Source: Rhodohalobacter halophilus (GTDB lineage: Bacteria; Bacteroidota; Rhodothermia; Balneolales; Balneolaceae). From it: DNA of 64,000 nt. The translations under genes were made by a program, and so were the position numbers. The notes under the pieces were generated by a model. That model had not been told where the DNA came from, did no database searches, and saw only the letters and a program-made list of their open reading frames with translations. Within the stretch, counting starts at the first letter, position 1. Each line of letters opens with the position of its first letter. Of this stretch, positions 1 to 9,368 are shown one piece after another. The DNA is taken from contig NZ_MDWE01000007.1 of NCBI RefSeq assembly GCF_001715195.1, positions 62,001 through 126,000 of the forward strand, given 5' to 3'.

Positions 1-223
1 TTGACCTGACAGTGTTCGTAAAACCTAGCAGCGTCTCGCCACATTTCATCATTTGTTAAACGCTGACAGATCCGGTTGGTGCTGTCAGGTTTATTAAAAT
101 TCCGACCTGGCAGCGTAAAGCCGGCTGTCGGTTCCTGCAAACGTCCAATCTTTTTCTTCACAACGCTGTCAGATTGTATCCGGCCATGAATGGCTGGCGT
201 GTATGTTTAAGCCCAGTCCCGGA
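1..223. repeat. Non-coding stretch with clustered CTGnCAG motifs
   Basis: No convincing gene is visible here. The stretch carries about seven copies of a CTGACAG/CTGTCAG-like heptamer in both orientations (near 6, 28, 63, 82, 107, 125 and 166), some extended to CCTGACAG or CGCTGACAG. The copies are 19 to 41 bases apart, not regularly spaced, so this is not a CRISPR array. The same CCTGACAG core recurs near 48634 and 36777. It probably represents degenerate dispersed palindromes of the kind common in Bacteroidota intergenic DNA. Confidence 0.45.
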
Positions 224-246
224 CACCCCTCTCTAGGGGAGAGTGC
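224..246. repeat. Short CCCCT...AGGGG palindrome
   Basis: CCCCT, a four-base loop and AGGGG form a hairpin just after the cysE stop (cysE is on the minus strand). It belongs to the CCCCTCC/GGAGGGG palindrome family seen at several other places in the window and could help terminate cysE transcription, although no T-run follows. Confidence 0.45.
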
Positions 247-256
247 CATTAGTAAT

Positions 257-1087
257 TCATTTAAACGTAATCGTATCCGTTTCTCCTTCGGCGTTGGTCA
301 TCTTCGCCTGGTAGTAAATTTTTGAATTGGCCGGTACACTCTTGGTCAGCCACACATTTCCGCCGATGATGCTATTCTCGCCTATCACCGTTTCACCGCC
401 CAATATAGTGGCTCCGGCATAGATCACCACACCATCATTAATTGTTGGATGACGCTTTTTCTTGGCATCTTCTTTCTTTACACTCAATCCACCAAGCGTT
501 ACACCCTGATAAATTTTAACGTTTGAACCGATGACGGTTGTCTCGCCAATGACAATGCCGGTCCCGTGGTCAATACAGAAATGATCACCGATTTGAGCCC
601 CCGGGTGGATATCTACACCGGTCTGGCGGTGGGCGTGTTCTGAAATAATGCGAGGGATTAAATTTACACCGTGTGTTAATAATAGATGAGCAATTCTATA
701 TGCTGCAATCGCATAAAATCCGGGATAGGTTCGAATCACTTCACCTTTACTTTGAGCGGCCGGATCCCCCATGTAGATCGCCTCTATATCACGTAAAAGT
801 TTTTGTCGAATTTCTGGTAGTTCATTGAAAACTTTCTCCTCTAAACCATTCACGCCACTTTTTACACACTCCTTGTTGTGATCAAAAATGGTTCTCAGTC
901 TCTTTTTCAGTTCATCAAGGCGCTGAACGATTTCATCGGCATCTTCAAACCGATCCATGGCAAATTCGGGAAACAGAACTCCGAGCAGATCATCAAAAAA
1001 CTGAATTACCATCTCCGGCGGCGGGCATTTTGACGCTTCCTTATGTGATTGTAGTAACTCCTGAATAAATGAGGCTTGATTCTTCAA
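257..1087 (-). CDS. cysE: Serine O-acetyltransferase (EpsC/CysE type)
   Basis: This enzyme acetylates serine with acetyl-CoA to O-acetylserine, the first step of cysteine synthesis in the cytoplasm. The 276 residues have an N-terminal helical part (1-105), a DPAA motif at 108-111, and a left-handed beta-helix of hexapeptide repeats at about 155-250. The catalytic Asp159 and His174 lie in the DIHPGAQIG and DHGTG motifs. The C-terminus runs on past the helix in a hydrophilic tail. The start is an ATG whose upstream gap is shared with the divergent peptidase gene. No cysK is nearby, so the gene appears monocistronic. The family is clear; whether the enzyme is cysteine-sensitive cannot be read from sequence. 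Confidence 0.93.
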   Translation of the reverse strand: MKNQASFIQELLQSHKEASKCPPPEMVIQFFDDLLGVLFPEFAMDRFEDADEIVQRLDELKKRLRTIFDHNKECVKSGVNGLEEKVFNELPEIRQKLLRDIEAIYMGDPAAQSKGEVIRTYPGFYAIAAYRIAHLLLTHGVNLIPRIISEHAHRQTGVDIHPGAQIGDHFCIDHGTGIVIGETTVIGSNVKIYQGVTLGGLSVKKEDAKKKRHPTINDGVVIYAGATILGGETVIGENSIIGGNVWLTKSVPANSKIYYQAKMTNAEGETDTITFK

Positions 1088-1154
1088 TGTAATTTTTTGC
1101 TGTTAGTCTTAATTGGATAACCTCTAATTTAACAAACTGCCGGGACTTCCCGTT

Positions 1155-1164
1155 TACACGTGTA
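1155..1164. promoter_or_regulatory. Perfect 10-bp palindrome between divergent genes
   Basis: TACACGTGTA is a perfect palindrome in the 163-bp gap between cysE (minus) and the peptidase gene (plus). It is flanked by TT and CAAA, and a CGGGA-TCCCG inverted repeat lies just before it at 1141-1152. It could be an operator serving either gene. No regulator is identified. Confidence 0.25.
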
Positions 1165-1250
1165 CAAACTGTTACAAAAATATGGTTCGTATTTCGGGTT
1201 TTTTGTGTAGAATCTGACTATAACTCAAATTTCAATCGTTTCTCAATCTT

Positions 1251-2762
1251 ATGAAAGCTCAAAGTATTACATCTTTTCTTATTACATCATTACTGATGTC
1301 GGCCCTCCTGCTTATTCCATTCTCTGATGGAATGTCTCAAAACAACTGGAATACCTCAACTGAGAAGGAGGAACGCCCGCTCTTTACCGAACATTTCACT
1401 CCACAAGAGTTTGCTGATCGGCGTAATCAGGTTTATAATGAAATAGGGGGGAGTGCTTTTGCCGTCATTCAGGGCGCACCGATGCCGATGGGTTTTCAAT
1501 TTTTTCGCCAGAACAACGAGTTTTACTATCTCACCGGCATCAAATCTCCTTATGCCTACCTGATATTGGATGGAGCCTCAGGGAGTGCTACCGTTTATCT
1601 ACAGGATCGAAACGAACGACGAGAGTATGGCGAAGGGAAAGTACTCTCTTATCAGGACGCGGATTTGGTGAAAGAGCTTTCCGGAATTGATGAGGTGAAA
1701 CATATCACAGATTTGAAGCGTGATTTAGAGGAGTTGAATCAGAATTCTGCATACAGCACGGTTTATACTCATATGAGTCCGTACGAAAACCTGGGAGTTA
1801 CAAGGTCTATTGCAAACCGAACCCTCGGTGATCGCGAGAACGATCCATTTGATGAGAGACCCGGACGACACCTGGAATTTATTCGTCACCTTGAAGAAAT
1901 GACCGCAAATCTGGCAATGGAGAACCTGGACCCGATTACAGATGAGATGAGAAAAATCAAAAGTTCTGCTGAAATAGCACTGATTACAAAATCGAGTGAT
2001 TTGCAGGCGGAAGCTATTATGGAAGTAATACGCTCAACCAAAGTTGGGATTAAGGCGTATGAAATGGAAGCAATTGCCCGGTACATGTATTGGAAAAACG
2101 GGGTGGAAGGTGAGGGTTACTACGCCTTAACGCACATTGGACCTGATGCCTACATGAATCATTACCACGGCAGTGAAAGGCCTGCCCGTGACGGTGATAT
2201 GATTCTTATGGATTATGGGCCGGTTTATAACTACTACACGAGCGATATGGCCAGAATGTGGCCTGCAAATGGAACATTCAACCCCGTCCAACGGGAGCTT
2301 TATGGGTTCTATGTTGCTTGGTATGATACCATTCTGGATAATATTGAGATCGGCCTCACCCCTCAGGAGATTATGCTGAACGCCCTGGAAGAGTTTGATT
2401 CGGTGTTTGCGGAGATGGAGTTCTCAAAATCAATTTATCGGCAGGCAGCAGAAGACTTTATTGACTCATACAGGCAGAGGGCGCAAAACCCGAGAATGGG
2501 TCTGGGCCACGGAGTGGGGTTGGCCGTTCATGATGTAGGCGACTACTCGACACCTGTTGAACCGGGGATGGTTTTTGTGATAGAGCCGCAGTTCAGGGTT
2601 CCGGAGGAGAATATTTATGTTCGTCTGGAAGATATGATTGTGGTTACCGAAGACGGCGTAGAGGTGATTACAGATTTTGTACCCCGTGATATTGAGGGAA
2701 TTGAAGCACTGATGAGGGAAGAAGGTTTACTTCAGAAATTTGATTTTAAGCTGGATGAATAA
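1251..2762 (+). CDS. Secreted Xaa-Pro aminopeptidase (M24B)
   Basis: A metallopeptidase that removes N-terminal residues preceding proline. A signal peptide covers about residues 1-30, so it probably acts in the periplasm or outside the cell. An AMP_N-type domain (about 45-190) is followed by the creatinase/peptidase M24 fold (about 245-480). All five expected metal ligands are visible: Asp321, Asp332, His420, Glu445 and Glu460, plus His304/His306. The 503-residue length suits the exported branch of the family. It stands alone, with mscL 135 bp downstream on the same strand. Substrate range is not predictable; peptide scavenging is the simplest role. Confidence 0.9.
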   Translation: MKAQSITSFLITSLLMSALLLIPFSDGMSQNNWNTSTEKEERPLFTEHFTPQEFADRRNQVYNEIGGSAFAVIQGAPMPMGFQFFRQNNEFYYLTGIKSPYAYLILDGASGSATVYLQDRNERREYGEGKVLSYQDADLVKELSGIDEVKHITDLKRDLEELNQNSAYSTVYTHMSPYENLGVTRSIANRTLGDRENDPFDERPGRHLEFIRHLEEMTANLAMENLDPITDEMRKIKSSAEIALITKSSDLQAEAIMEVIRSTKVGIKAYEMEAIARYMYWKNGVEGEGYYALTHIGPDAYMNHYHGSERPARDGDMILMDYGPVYNYYTSDMARMWPANGTFNPVQRELYGFYVAWYDTILDNIEIGLTPQEIMLNALEEFDSVFAEMEFSKSIYRQAAEDFIDSYRQRAQNPRMGLGHGVGLAVHDVGDYSTPVEPGMVFVIEPQFRVPEENIYVRLEDMIVVTEDGVEVITDFVPRDIEGIEALMREEGLLQKFDFKLDE

Positions 2763-2897
2763 ATCCGATGAATCACGGCTTAAATTTTTCTTGCTGTAAT
2801 ATTTTTAAGTCGGTAAACCTGATACTATAGGAAATCACAGATTTTCGTAGAATATTGCTGTTGCAGTTAACTTTAACTTCAACAAGGAGATAAATCT

Positions 2898-3299
2898 ATG
2901 AGCCTGTTAGCCGACTTTAAAAAATTCGCCATGCGCGGAAATGTTCTGGATCTGGCCGTTGCGGTTGTGATTGGGGCCGCATTCGGGAAGATTGTGACAT
3001 CTTTTGTAAATGATGTTTTAATGCCTCCCATTGGATTGCTACTGGGCGGTATCGATTTCACCGATTTTATCATTACGCTGAAAGATGCAACCGGGGAAGC
3101 CGCGGCGGTAACCGTCAACTACGGTGTTTTTATTCAGCATATCGTTGACTTTACCATTGTAGCTTTTTCAGTTTTTATGGTGATTAAAGCCTTCGAAAGG
3201 ATGAAAAAGAAAGAAGTTGAGAAGCCTTCTGTTCCACCCAAGCCGTCAGCGGAAGAGGCACTCCTTACAGAGATTCGTGATCTGCTGAAAGCGAAGTGA
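2898..3299 (+). CDS. mscL: Large-conductance mechanosensitive channel MscL
   Basis: A pentameric inner-membrane channel that opens under membrane tension to release solutes during hypo-osmotic shock. The 133-residue protein has the usual order: a short amphipathic N-terminus, TM1 (about 15-45) with small-residue packing motifs, a periplasmic loop (about 50-75), TM2 (about 76-97) and a charged C-terminal helix (118-131). A strong Shine-Dalgarno (AAGGAG) seven bases upstream supports the ATG start. A proline-rich linker precedes the final helix. It is followed convergently by the site-2 protease gene. Confidence 0.96.
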   Translation: MSLLADFKKFAMRGNVLDLAVAVVIGAAFGKIVTSFVNDVLMPPIGLLLGGIDFTDFIITLKDATGEAAAVTVNYGVFIQHIVDFTIVAFSVFMVIKAFERMKKKEVEKPSVPPKPSAEEALLTEIRDLLKAK

Positions 3300-3326
3300 T
3301 AATCTGGAGAGCGATCCGGCCGCTCA

Positions 3327-4421
3327 TTAATAGTCGTGGGCGGCACGAAAGGTCAGGAATTCATTGATATTATTCATATCAAGTACCCCTACGAGTTTGC
3401 CACTGTCTACAACCGGGAAAAAGTTTCTGTTTCCCGGTTTTAACTCCCGGTAGGCAGCGGGCAGCGGATCTTTAGCCTGAAGAGTCACGACGTTGGTTTC
3501 CATTACATCACGAACGGGAGTCTCTTTACCACGATCACGCAGGGCAGGAGCCAAGTCGGACATGAACAGAATTCCTTCAACATTCCCATTTTCTTCGACA
3601 ATAAAATCCTGTTCAGTGCTGGCCAGAATTCGGTCTATAGCGATCTGAAGTGTATCATTGGGGTTTAGAGTTGTGAAATCCGTTATCATGGCATCTTCAA
3701 TGTCATTCCCCTGAAGCAGGCTGATTTGTTGAATGACAATGTTTTCGGAATGCGCACCAAAATAGATGAATACGGCGATGATGGCCAGTATGATGTTTGA
3801 AAAGAGTCCAAACAGAAAGAAGATGAGAGCCAGGAATTTTCCGAGAGCCGTTGCCACCCGTGTTGCCTGAACCCTGCTCATTCGTGTGGAGAGAATTGCT
3901 CTGAAAACCCTCCCCCCATCCATTGGAAATGCAGGAATCATGTTGAATGCAACAAGAGCAACATTGACAGCAAAAAGATGGAAAAGGAAATTGTTAGCAG
4001 TAATACCGCTCAGTTGTTCTTCAAGCAGCTCAGGATCATCAACAAGAAACTGATCGACCGGTACAATGAGCCAGAGCAACAGCGCAATTACAACGTTGAT
4101 CATCGGCCCGGCAATGGCAATGATAAACTCCTCTTTTGGGTTCTCGGGCATATCCTTAAGGTTGGCTACACCTCCAATAGGGAGAAGGGTGATATTCCTT
4201 GTTCCAACACCGTACCGGCGTGCAGCAAGTGCATGGCCAAATTCGTGCAGAACAACACAGATAAATAGCGCTATTATGAAGATGAAATGCAAGATCAGGT
4301 CGGCAAAACTGCCGTCGTTGGCATAAACCATAAATCCGATAAAGAGAAACAGAAGCCAGAAGGTCCAGTGAATCTGAACTTTAATTCCGGCAAATCGACC
4401 TAATTGAAGGGAAGCGCTCAT
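3327..4421 (-). CDS. Site-2 protease family zinc metalloprotease with CBS pair
   Basis: A membrane-embedded M50 protease. HEFGH at 59-63 supplies the zinc histidines and catalytic Glu60, and PMDGG at 166-170 supplies Asp168. About five to six membrane segments lie within residues 15-225. Residues about 244-355 form two CBS modules, which commonly bind adenosine nucleotides and could tune activity. The protein is 364 residues, the usual length of the CBS-bearing SpoIVFB-like branch. Its substrate (for example an anti-sigma factor or pro-protein) cannot be inferred, as no candidate lies adjacent. It starts just before the terminator of the neighbouring small gene. Confidence 0.9.
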   Translation of the reverse strand: MSASLQLGRFAGIKVQIHWTFWLLFLFIGFMVYANDGSFADLILHFIFIIALFICVVLHEFGHALAARRYGVGTRNITLLPIGGVANLKDMPENPKEEFIIAIAGPMINVVIALLLWLIVPVDQFLVDDPELLEEQLSGITANNFLFHLFAVNVALVAFNMIPAFPMDGGRVFRAILSTRMSRVQATRVATALGKFLALIFFLFGLFSNIILAIIAVFIYFGAHSENIVIQQISLLQGNDIEDAMITDFTTLNPNDTLQIAIDRILASTEQDFIVEENGNVEGILFMSDLAPALRDRGKETPVRDVMETNVVTLQAKDPLPAAYRELKPGNRNFFPVVDSGKLVGVLDMNNINEFLTFRAAHDY

Positions 4422-4434
4422 GAGAACAGGATTA

Positions 4435-4475
4435 AAAATAAAAAGGCTGTCTTCCCAAGATAGAAAGACAGCCTG
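4435..4475 (-). terminator. Rho-independent terminator of the 98-residue coiled-coil gene
   Basis: AGGCTGTCTT and AAGACAGCCT form a perfect 10-bp stem with an 11-base loop. On the minus strand it is followed by TTTTATTTTT, so it terminates the small coiled-coil gene and insulates the site-2 protease gene. Confidence 0.85.
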
Positions 4476-4488
4476 AATTTAGAAAGTG

Positions 4489-4785
4489 TCAGGAGAATTT
4501 TTTTAGGGCTTTATCAAAAGCCGTTTTCATCTCTTTTCTGGATTTTTCAATCCCCTTTTTGATGTCTTCCCAGGCGTCTTCGCTTGCATCCTCAAGTTGT
4601 TCAAGCTTTCGTTTCAGCTCTTCTCTTTTCTCTCTGAGAGTGTTCAGCTCCTCTTTATATTCTGTTTCTACATCCACCTGCTTTTGACGAGCTTTTGCTT
4701 TCAGCCGGTCAATTTCGGCTTTCCATTCATCCAATTTTGCCTCGATTTTTTGGCGATATGCTTCTCTTTTTTCCATTGGTTTCAC
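4489..4785 (-). CDS. Small charged coiled-coil protein, function unknown
   Basis: I do not recognise a named family. The 98 residues are almost entirely Lys/Glu/Arg-rich heptads, predicting one long coiled coil (about 5-75) and a short basic tail. There is no signal peptide, membrane segment or cysteine. A second in-frame ATG nine bases in (4776) could be the real start. It has its own terminator, supporting real expression. Similar short coiled-coil proteins occur widely as uncharacterised genes. Confidence 0.65.
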   Translation of the reverse strand: MKPMEKREAYRQKIEAKLDEWKAEIDRLKAKARQKQVDVETEYKEELNTLREKREELKRKLEQLEDASEDAWEDIKKGIEKSRKEMKTAFDKALKKFS

Positions 4786-4865
4786 ATTTTGTTTCTCTTT
4801 CTATGTGTTTACCTAACAGTAGTTTGCGTGATTATCGTTCCAATAGTACTTGCCATAAATTTGGG

Positions 4866-4903
4866 AAACAAAAAAGGGATGCCCGAAATTGATCAGACAT
4901 CCC
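4866..4903 (-). terminator. Terminator of fabF
   Basis: GGGATG...CATCCC stem with a 16-base loop, followed on the minus strand by TTTTTTG. It lies 24 bases past the fabF stop. Confidence 0.75.
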
Positions 4904-4926
4904 ATAATGATTTTCAGGAGTAAATG

Positions 4927-6174
4927 TTACACCTTTTTGAACAACGTGATGGCGTTGTGTCCGCCAAATCCAAAGTTGTTGCTCATGGCTGTATTAACGG
5001 TTGTTTCCCGGGCTTCGCCCACCACAATATCGATGTTCTTTGGGATCTCCGGATCAATCGTTTCGGTATTGATCGTTGGAGGAATCACATTCTCCTTCAC
5101 AGCCATAACCGACAGAAATGCTTCTGCAGCTCCGGCAGCACCCAACAGGTGTCCTGTCATAGATTTGGTTGCACTGATGACCGGTTTCTTCTTGCTACCG
5201 TCGTACAGTTTAGAAACCGCCTTGGTTTCGCTGATATCACCTACGGGGGTTGAGGTGGAGTGAGTATTGATATAATCCAGCTCATCCGGAGTTATTCCGG
5301 CCTCTTCCAGGGCGAGTTTCATTCCGCGCAGGGCCCCCAATCCTTCCGGATGAGTTGCCGTCAGGTGGTAGGCATCGGCGGTCATAGCGGCACCTACAAC
5401 TTCAGCATAGATATTGGCTCCGCGCGCTTTGGCGTGCTCATACTCCTCCAGAACAAGCGCTGTTGCTCCTTCTCCCATCACAAAGCCGTCTCGGCTCGGA
5501 TCGAATGGACGGGAAGCCGTTTCGGGCTCATCATTGCGTGTACTCATCGCCTTCATGGCGGTAAATCCACCAATGGTCGCTTCAGTAATCGGAGCTTCGG
5601 ATCCGCCGGCAATAAACGCTTTGGCTTTGCCCATTTTAATATAGTTGAAGGCATCCATAATGGCAGTATTGGAGCTGGCACAAGCAGAAATAGTTGTATA
5701 GTTGATTCCCATCAGGCCGAACTTCATGGAGATCATTCCGGAAGCCATGTTCGGAATCAGGCGGGGTACAAAAAATGGGCTGAAGCGTGGCTTGTAATCA
5801 CTTTTTACATAGCTTTTAACTTCATCTTCAAACGTTCCCATGCCGCCTTGTCCGGTTCCCCAGATGACTCCGATATCGAACGGTGATTCCTTATCCAGAT
5901 CAATGCCGGCATCTTCCCACGCTTCGGCAGCCGCATAAAGTCCGTATTGGGTGAACAGGTCAGATCGTTTAATTTCGTTTCTGTCGAGCCGGCTTTTTGG
6001 ATCAAAGCCTTTCACTTCGCATGCGAAATGAGCCGGAAATCTTTCGGGATCAAATTTTGTGATGGGGGCCGCACCACTTTTTCCATTTACAGCGCTTTCC
6101 CAATATTCGGAGGCTGTATTTCCAAGGGGTGTGAGGGCGCCAAGGCCGGTTATTACAACTCTTGTGTTGTTCAT
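4927..6174 (-). CDS. fabF: 3-oxoacyl-ACP synthase II (KAS II)
   Basis: This condensing enzyme extends acyl-ACP with malonyl-ACP during fatty-acid elongation. The 415-residue thiolase-fold protein has the nucleophile Cys165 (SACASS), His305 (NTHSTSTP) and His342 (TGHLLGAAG), the Cys-His-His triad expected of FabF. It is unlinked to acpP or fabG here, although fabF often sits beside them. A terminator follows, and UPF0182 lies upstream on the same strand with an 82-bp gap. Assignment to FabF rather than a polyketide ketosynthase rests on length and the intact triad. Confidence 0.93.
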   Translation of the reverse strand: MNNTRVVITGLGALTPLGNTASEYWESAVNGKSGAAPITKFDPERFPAHFACEVKGFDPKSRLDRNEIKRSDLFTQYGLYAAAEAWEDAGIDLDKESPFDIGVIWGTGQGGMGTFEDEVKSYVKSDYKPRFSPFFVPRLIPNMASGMISMKFGLMGINYTTISACASSNTAIMDAFNYIKMGKAKAFIAGGSEAPITEATIGGFTAMKAMSTRNDEPETASRPFDPSRDGFVMGEGATALVLEEYEHAKARGANIYAEVVGAAMTADAYHLTATHPEGLGALRGMKLALEEAGITPDELDYINTHSTSTPVGDISETKAVSKLYDGSKKKPVISATKSMTGHLLGAAGAAEAFLSVMAVKENVIPPTINTETIDPEIPKNIDIVVGEARETTVNTAMSNNFGFGGHNAITLFKKV

Positions 6175-6256
6175 TCTTTATAAGTAAAGTTTTTCGTTGG
6201 TTTAAATTTGTAGGTTGATGTCCGGTCAGGTTAAAAACTTACAGGATGTTCGGAAA

Positions 6257-8977
6257 TCAGAGTTCGTTTATTTTTTCTTCAAGTTCGCTGAGCAGTTCGC
6301 CATAGCGTGCCCACTCTCCATTTTCGAGAGCTGACTTCAGGTCTTCCCAAATGGATCGTATCTGCTCAAGTGTTTGCCGATCTATCGCCATGCCTTCGGG
6401 CAGGGCATCGCCGGGGAGTCCTTCCTGTTGCTGAACAATGGGTGAAGTAGCAACAATTGGAGCTGCTTCATCACCGAAGAGTTCAAAAAGTGCCTGATCG
6501 AGAGTTGGCTGCATGGAAATAGCATCCCCAATGGCAACAATAACCCGCTGAAGCTGAGGGATATCTACACCATCGGCAAGCAGAAATACAGGCTCAACAT
6601 AGAGGAATGAATTTTTGATTGGTATTACCATCAAATTTCCTCGAATAACACGAGATCCCCGCTGATCCCACAAGGCAATCTGCCGTGAAATCTCCGGATC
6701 CTGATCTATTCTTGCTTCGATCTGTGCCGGCCCGTAAATCAGCCGCTCTTTAGGAAGCTTATAGACAACGAGGTTTCCATAGTTCCCCGGGTCGGATTTG
6801 GCCGCCATCCAGGAGATCATATTATCGCGATTTTCCGGTGTGAGCGGACTGATAAGCATAAACTCAAGCTGTTCTGCTTGGGGAAGTCGAGCCAGAACGT
6901 AATAAGGGTCCATTAAGGTCTGTCGCCCGCCGTATTTTTCATTGGGGCGTGTCCAGAGGTCTTCCTGATTGTAAAACACCTGTGGGCGCGTCATATGATA
7001 TCGGGCGAATGTTTCGATCTGAACTTCAAACAGATCCTGAGGATACCGAAACTGTTCGTCCAGCCCTTCAGGTAGTTCATCGAGTGATTTAAAAACGTCC
7101 GGAAATATTGAATCATAAACATCAAGAACAGGATCATTCTCATCCACAATATAGTAGTCTACTGTTCCTTCATACGCGTCAATCACAACTTTTACTGAGT
7201 TTCGAATGTAGTTGAAACTGTTTCGGTATCGTTGTGAGTAAGGAAAATGTTCAGATGTTGTGTAGGCATCCTGAATCCAGTAGAGTTTGCCATCATTGAG
7301 TACAAGGTATGGGTCGCGATCGAGCTGTAGGAATGGGCTAATTTTTCCGATTCGTTCCTGTACACTCCGCCAGATCTGAAGACGGCTCTCTTCTGTAATG
7401 TAGTCGGTCAAAAGTATGTTTACATCTCCCAGCTCCCAGGCAAAAAGCAGTTTTTTGAAAAAACTGTCGATCTGAATGCCTCCCTGTCCGCTGTAGTGTG
7501 TGTATACATTTTCATCTCCATCGGGGTAGTGGAGCTCCTCAACACCGGAATTTACAATGTAGTACCCGGAGCTGTTTTCTCCATAATAAATAGCCGGGTT
7601 ATCTACCCGGAGATCTTCACTGTTCCAAGCAGGCGGCAGGTTACGGATGTATAGCTGTGGTTCACCCTGACGATTGGTTTCGGTAACCGGATTCATCACC
7701 AGGCCATAGCCGTGCGTGTATTGTAAGTGCCGGTTTATCCATGTATCGGACTGGCTGGGGAGCGTCCGTGCAATTTCTCTGGCAGAGAGCATCATCTGCT
7801 TTACCTCTCCGTCTACCATGTAGCGATCATTATCAACAGAGTAGAACTCGTAGTAGGATCGAATTTCCTGAAGCTGTTTATAGGTGTTGAGCAACAGACG
7901 GGAATCCCAAAGACGGATATTATCGATAGCATCCCGGTTATTGGCGATGTCGGAAACCGTGAGAGTGTCATCGGCCAGATAATCAACCTCTTCTACATTA
8001 TGTAAGTTGTATGCGAGCCGTGTCATCTCAATATTGCGTTCCAGGTAGGGCGACTCCAGCTCCAGCTCATTTGGCTCTACACTAAACTGCTGAACGACAC
8101 TCGGGATTACACCGCGTCCAACGATCATAACTAAAACGGTTAAAATGGCCAGGCCCGGAACGGCTTTCCCGGTTTTTATCCACCGGCTGACAAGAATTAA
8201 GATTGCCAGAAACAGGGTAAGAATAAACAGAATCCAGATTGCCGGAAGCTGGTACATCACATCTGTATACCCGGCTCCAAATACAATCCCGTCTGCCTTA
8301 AACACAAGACTGTATCGATCCAGGTAGAACCCCCAGGCAAGAAGGCCCAGCCAGAGAGAGACGTTCAGTTTGATATGGTTGAAAACGGTTTTGCTGCCGC
8401 TGAACTCTGTAAAAGAGCGCATCATCAGAAGGCCGGTAAAAATGTAAGCCATCACAATAATCAGCAGTGTGATAAATACGATGGATGTAAGCGAGGATTG
8501 AACCAGGTCCCAGAATGGGAGTTCAAACATAAAAAAGCTGATGTCCCGCCCAAACATCGGATCGGTTTCGCCGAATGGTTTGCTGCTGATGAACCTCAGT
8601 GACTCATCCCAGCGAATGTAAAAGCTAAGAGCAAAAATCACCGCCATAATCAACCCGCCAAGCGTAAAAAACTGTTTGATACGTTTACCGGCAAAGTCGG
8701 AGTCGAGGTTGATGTTGGAACCCTGCAGGGGTGAGGCACTCAAATTTGCATGCTTGAGCTGACCGGCCAAGAAGCGGAAATTTGGAATGAAAAAGAGAGC
8801 TGCTACTGTAAACGCGAGCAGAGTTAGAATAACCTGCGTTCCACGCAGTGTCCAGAATATTTGAGAGTATCCCAACTCTTTCAACCACATCCACTCGAAG
8901 ATGTAGCTTGAAGAGAGGGAGAGTAGAAAGAGAGGAATCGCAATCAGAGCGATGATGCGTAATACGCGTAGATTCAT
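6257..8977 (-). CDS. UPF0182 family large membrane protein
   Basis: A conserved membrane protein of the UPF0182 (COG1615) family, with no established biochemical role. The first roughly 300 of 906 residues contain about seven hydrophobic membrane segments. They are followed by a long soluble, presumably extracytoplasmic part rich in aromatic and acidic residues, with the family's characteristic NPVTETNRQGEPQ-like and YGENSSGYYIV-like stretches. The C-terminal 40 residues are Glu-rich. It may be co-transcribed with fabF. Confidence 0.88.
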   Translation of the reverse strand: MNLRVLRIIALIAIPLFLLSLSSSYIFEWMWLKELGYSQIFWTLRGTQVILTLLAFTVAALFFIPNFRFLAGQLKHANLSASPLQGSNINLDSDFAGKRIKQFFTLGGLIMAVIFALSFYIRWDESLRFISSKPFGETDPMFGRDISFFMFELPFWDLVQSSLTSIVFITLLIIVMAYIFTGLLMMRSFTEFSGSKTVFNHIKLNVSLWLGLLAWGFYLDRYSLVFKADGIVFGAGYTDVMYQLPAIWILFILTLFLAILILVSRWIKTGKAVPGLAILTVLVMIVGRGVIPSVVQQFSVEPNELELESPYLERNIEMTRLAYNLHNVEEVDYLADDTLTVSDIANNRDAIDNIRLWDSRLLLNTYKQLQEIRSYYEFYSVDNDRYMVDGEVKQMMLSAREIARTLPSQSDTWINRHLQYTHGYGLVMNPVTETNRQGEPQLYIRNLPPAWNSEDLRVDNPAIYYGENSSGYYIVNSGVEELHYPDGDENVYTHYSGQGGIQIDSFFKKLLFAWELGDVNILLTDYITEESRLQIWRSVQERIGKISPFLQLDRDPYLVLNDGKLYWIQDAYTTSEHFPYSQRYRNSFNYIRNSVKVVIDAYEGTVDYYIVDENDPVLDVYDSIFPDVFKSLDELPEGLDEQFRYPQDLFEVQIETFARYHMTRPQVFYNQEDLWTRPNEKYGGRQTLMDPYYVLARLPQAEQLEFMLISPLTPENRDNMISWMAAKSDPGNYGNLVVYKLPKERLIYGPAQIEARIDQDPEISRQIALWDQRGSRVIRGNLMVIPIKNSFLYVEPVFLLADGVDIPQLQRVIVAIGDAISMQPTLDQALFELFGDEAAPIVATSPIVQQQEGLPGDALPEGMAIDRQTLEQIRSIWEDLKSALENGEWARYGELLSELEEKINEL

Positions 8978-9076
8978 ATTGCTTGGTTAAAGTCCACCTT
9001 TTAGGTTTGCCTGCGAAAAATACGAATTTACTTTATCAAGCCCGAAAACGATTCTTACACCGGATGGCCGGTCAGC

Positions 9077-9280
9077 TCAGGAGCGCGGTTTAAATTTTGC
9101 AGCGTCTAAAATTGACCATAAATGGATGATCCAGCCCAACAGAATAACCCATAAGGCTGCCGCCAAAACAAACATCACAACAGCCATAATGAGTCTGCCT
9201 TGAAGTAGTTGCCCCAATCCGGGGATGAATAAACTTGCGAGTGCCGCGAGTACATTTCCGCCTGATCCTTGTCCTGCCAT
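9077..9280 (-). CDS. Small two-helix membrane protein (TM2-like)
   Basis: A 67-residue protein with a Gly/Ala-rich start, a SLFIPGLGQLLQGR segment typical of TM2-like proteins, and two adjacent hydrophobic helices (about 8-28 and 30-54) ending in a basic tail. The PGLGQ motif is what makes the TM2-like label plausible. Function is unknown. It is divergent from the 52-residue zinc-ribbon gene. Confidence 0.65.
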   Translation of the reverse strand: MAGQGSGGNVLAALASLFIPGLGQLLQGRLIMAVVMFVLAAALWVILLGWIIHLWSILDAAKFKPRS

Positions 9281-9368
9281 TATTTTTATATTTTGTTGCC
9301 GTTTGTAATGAATACGAGAATAGAAGAATTTTGTTAGAGGTAAAAATAGGAATAATCCGATTTACGGT

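Noticed and set aside
1-223. CRISPR array
   Set aside because: The repeated unit is only 7-9 bases, occurs in both orientations and is irregularly spaced. No cas gene is nearby.
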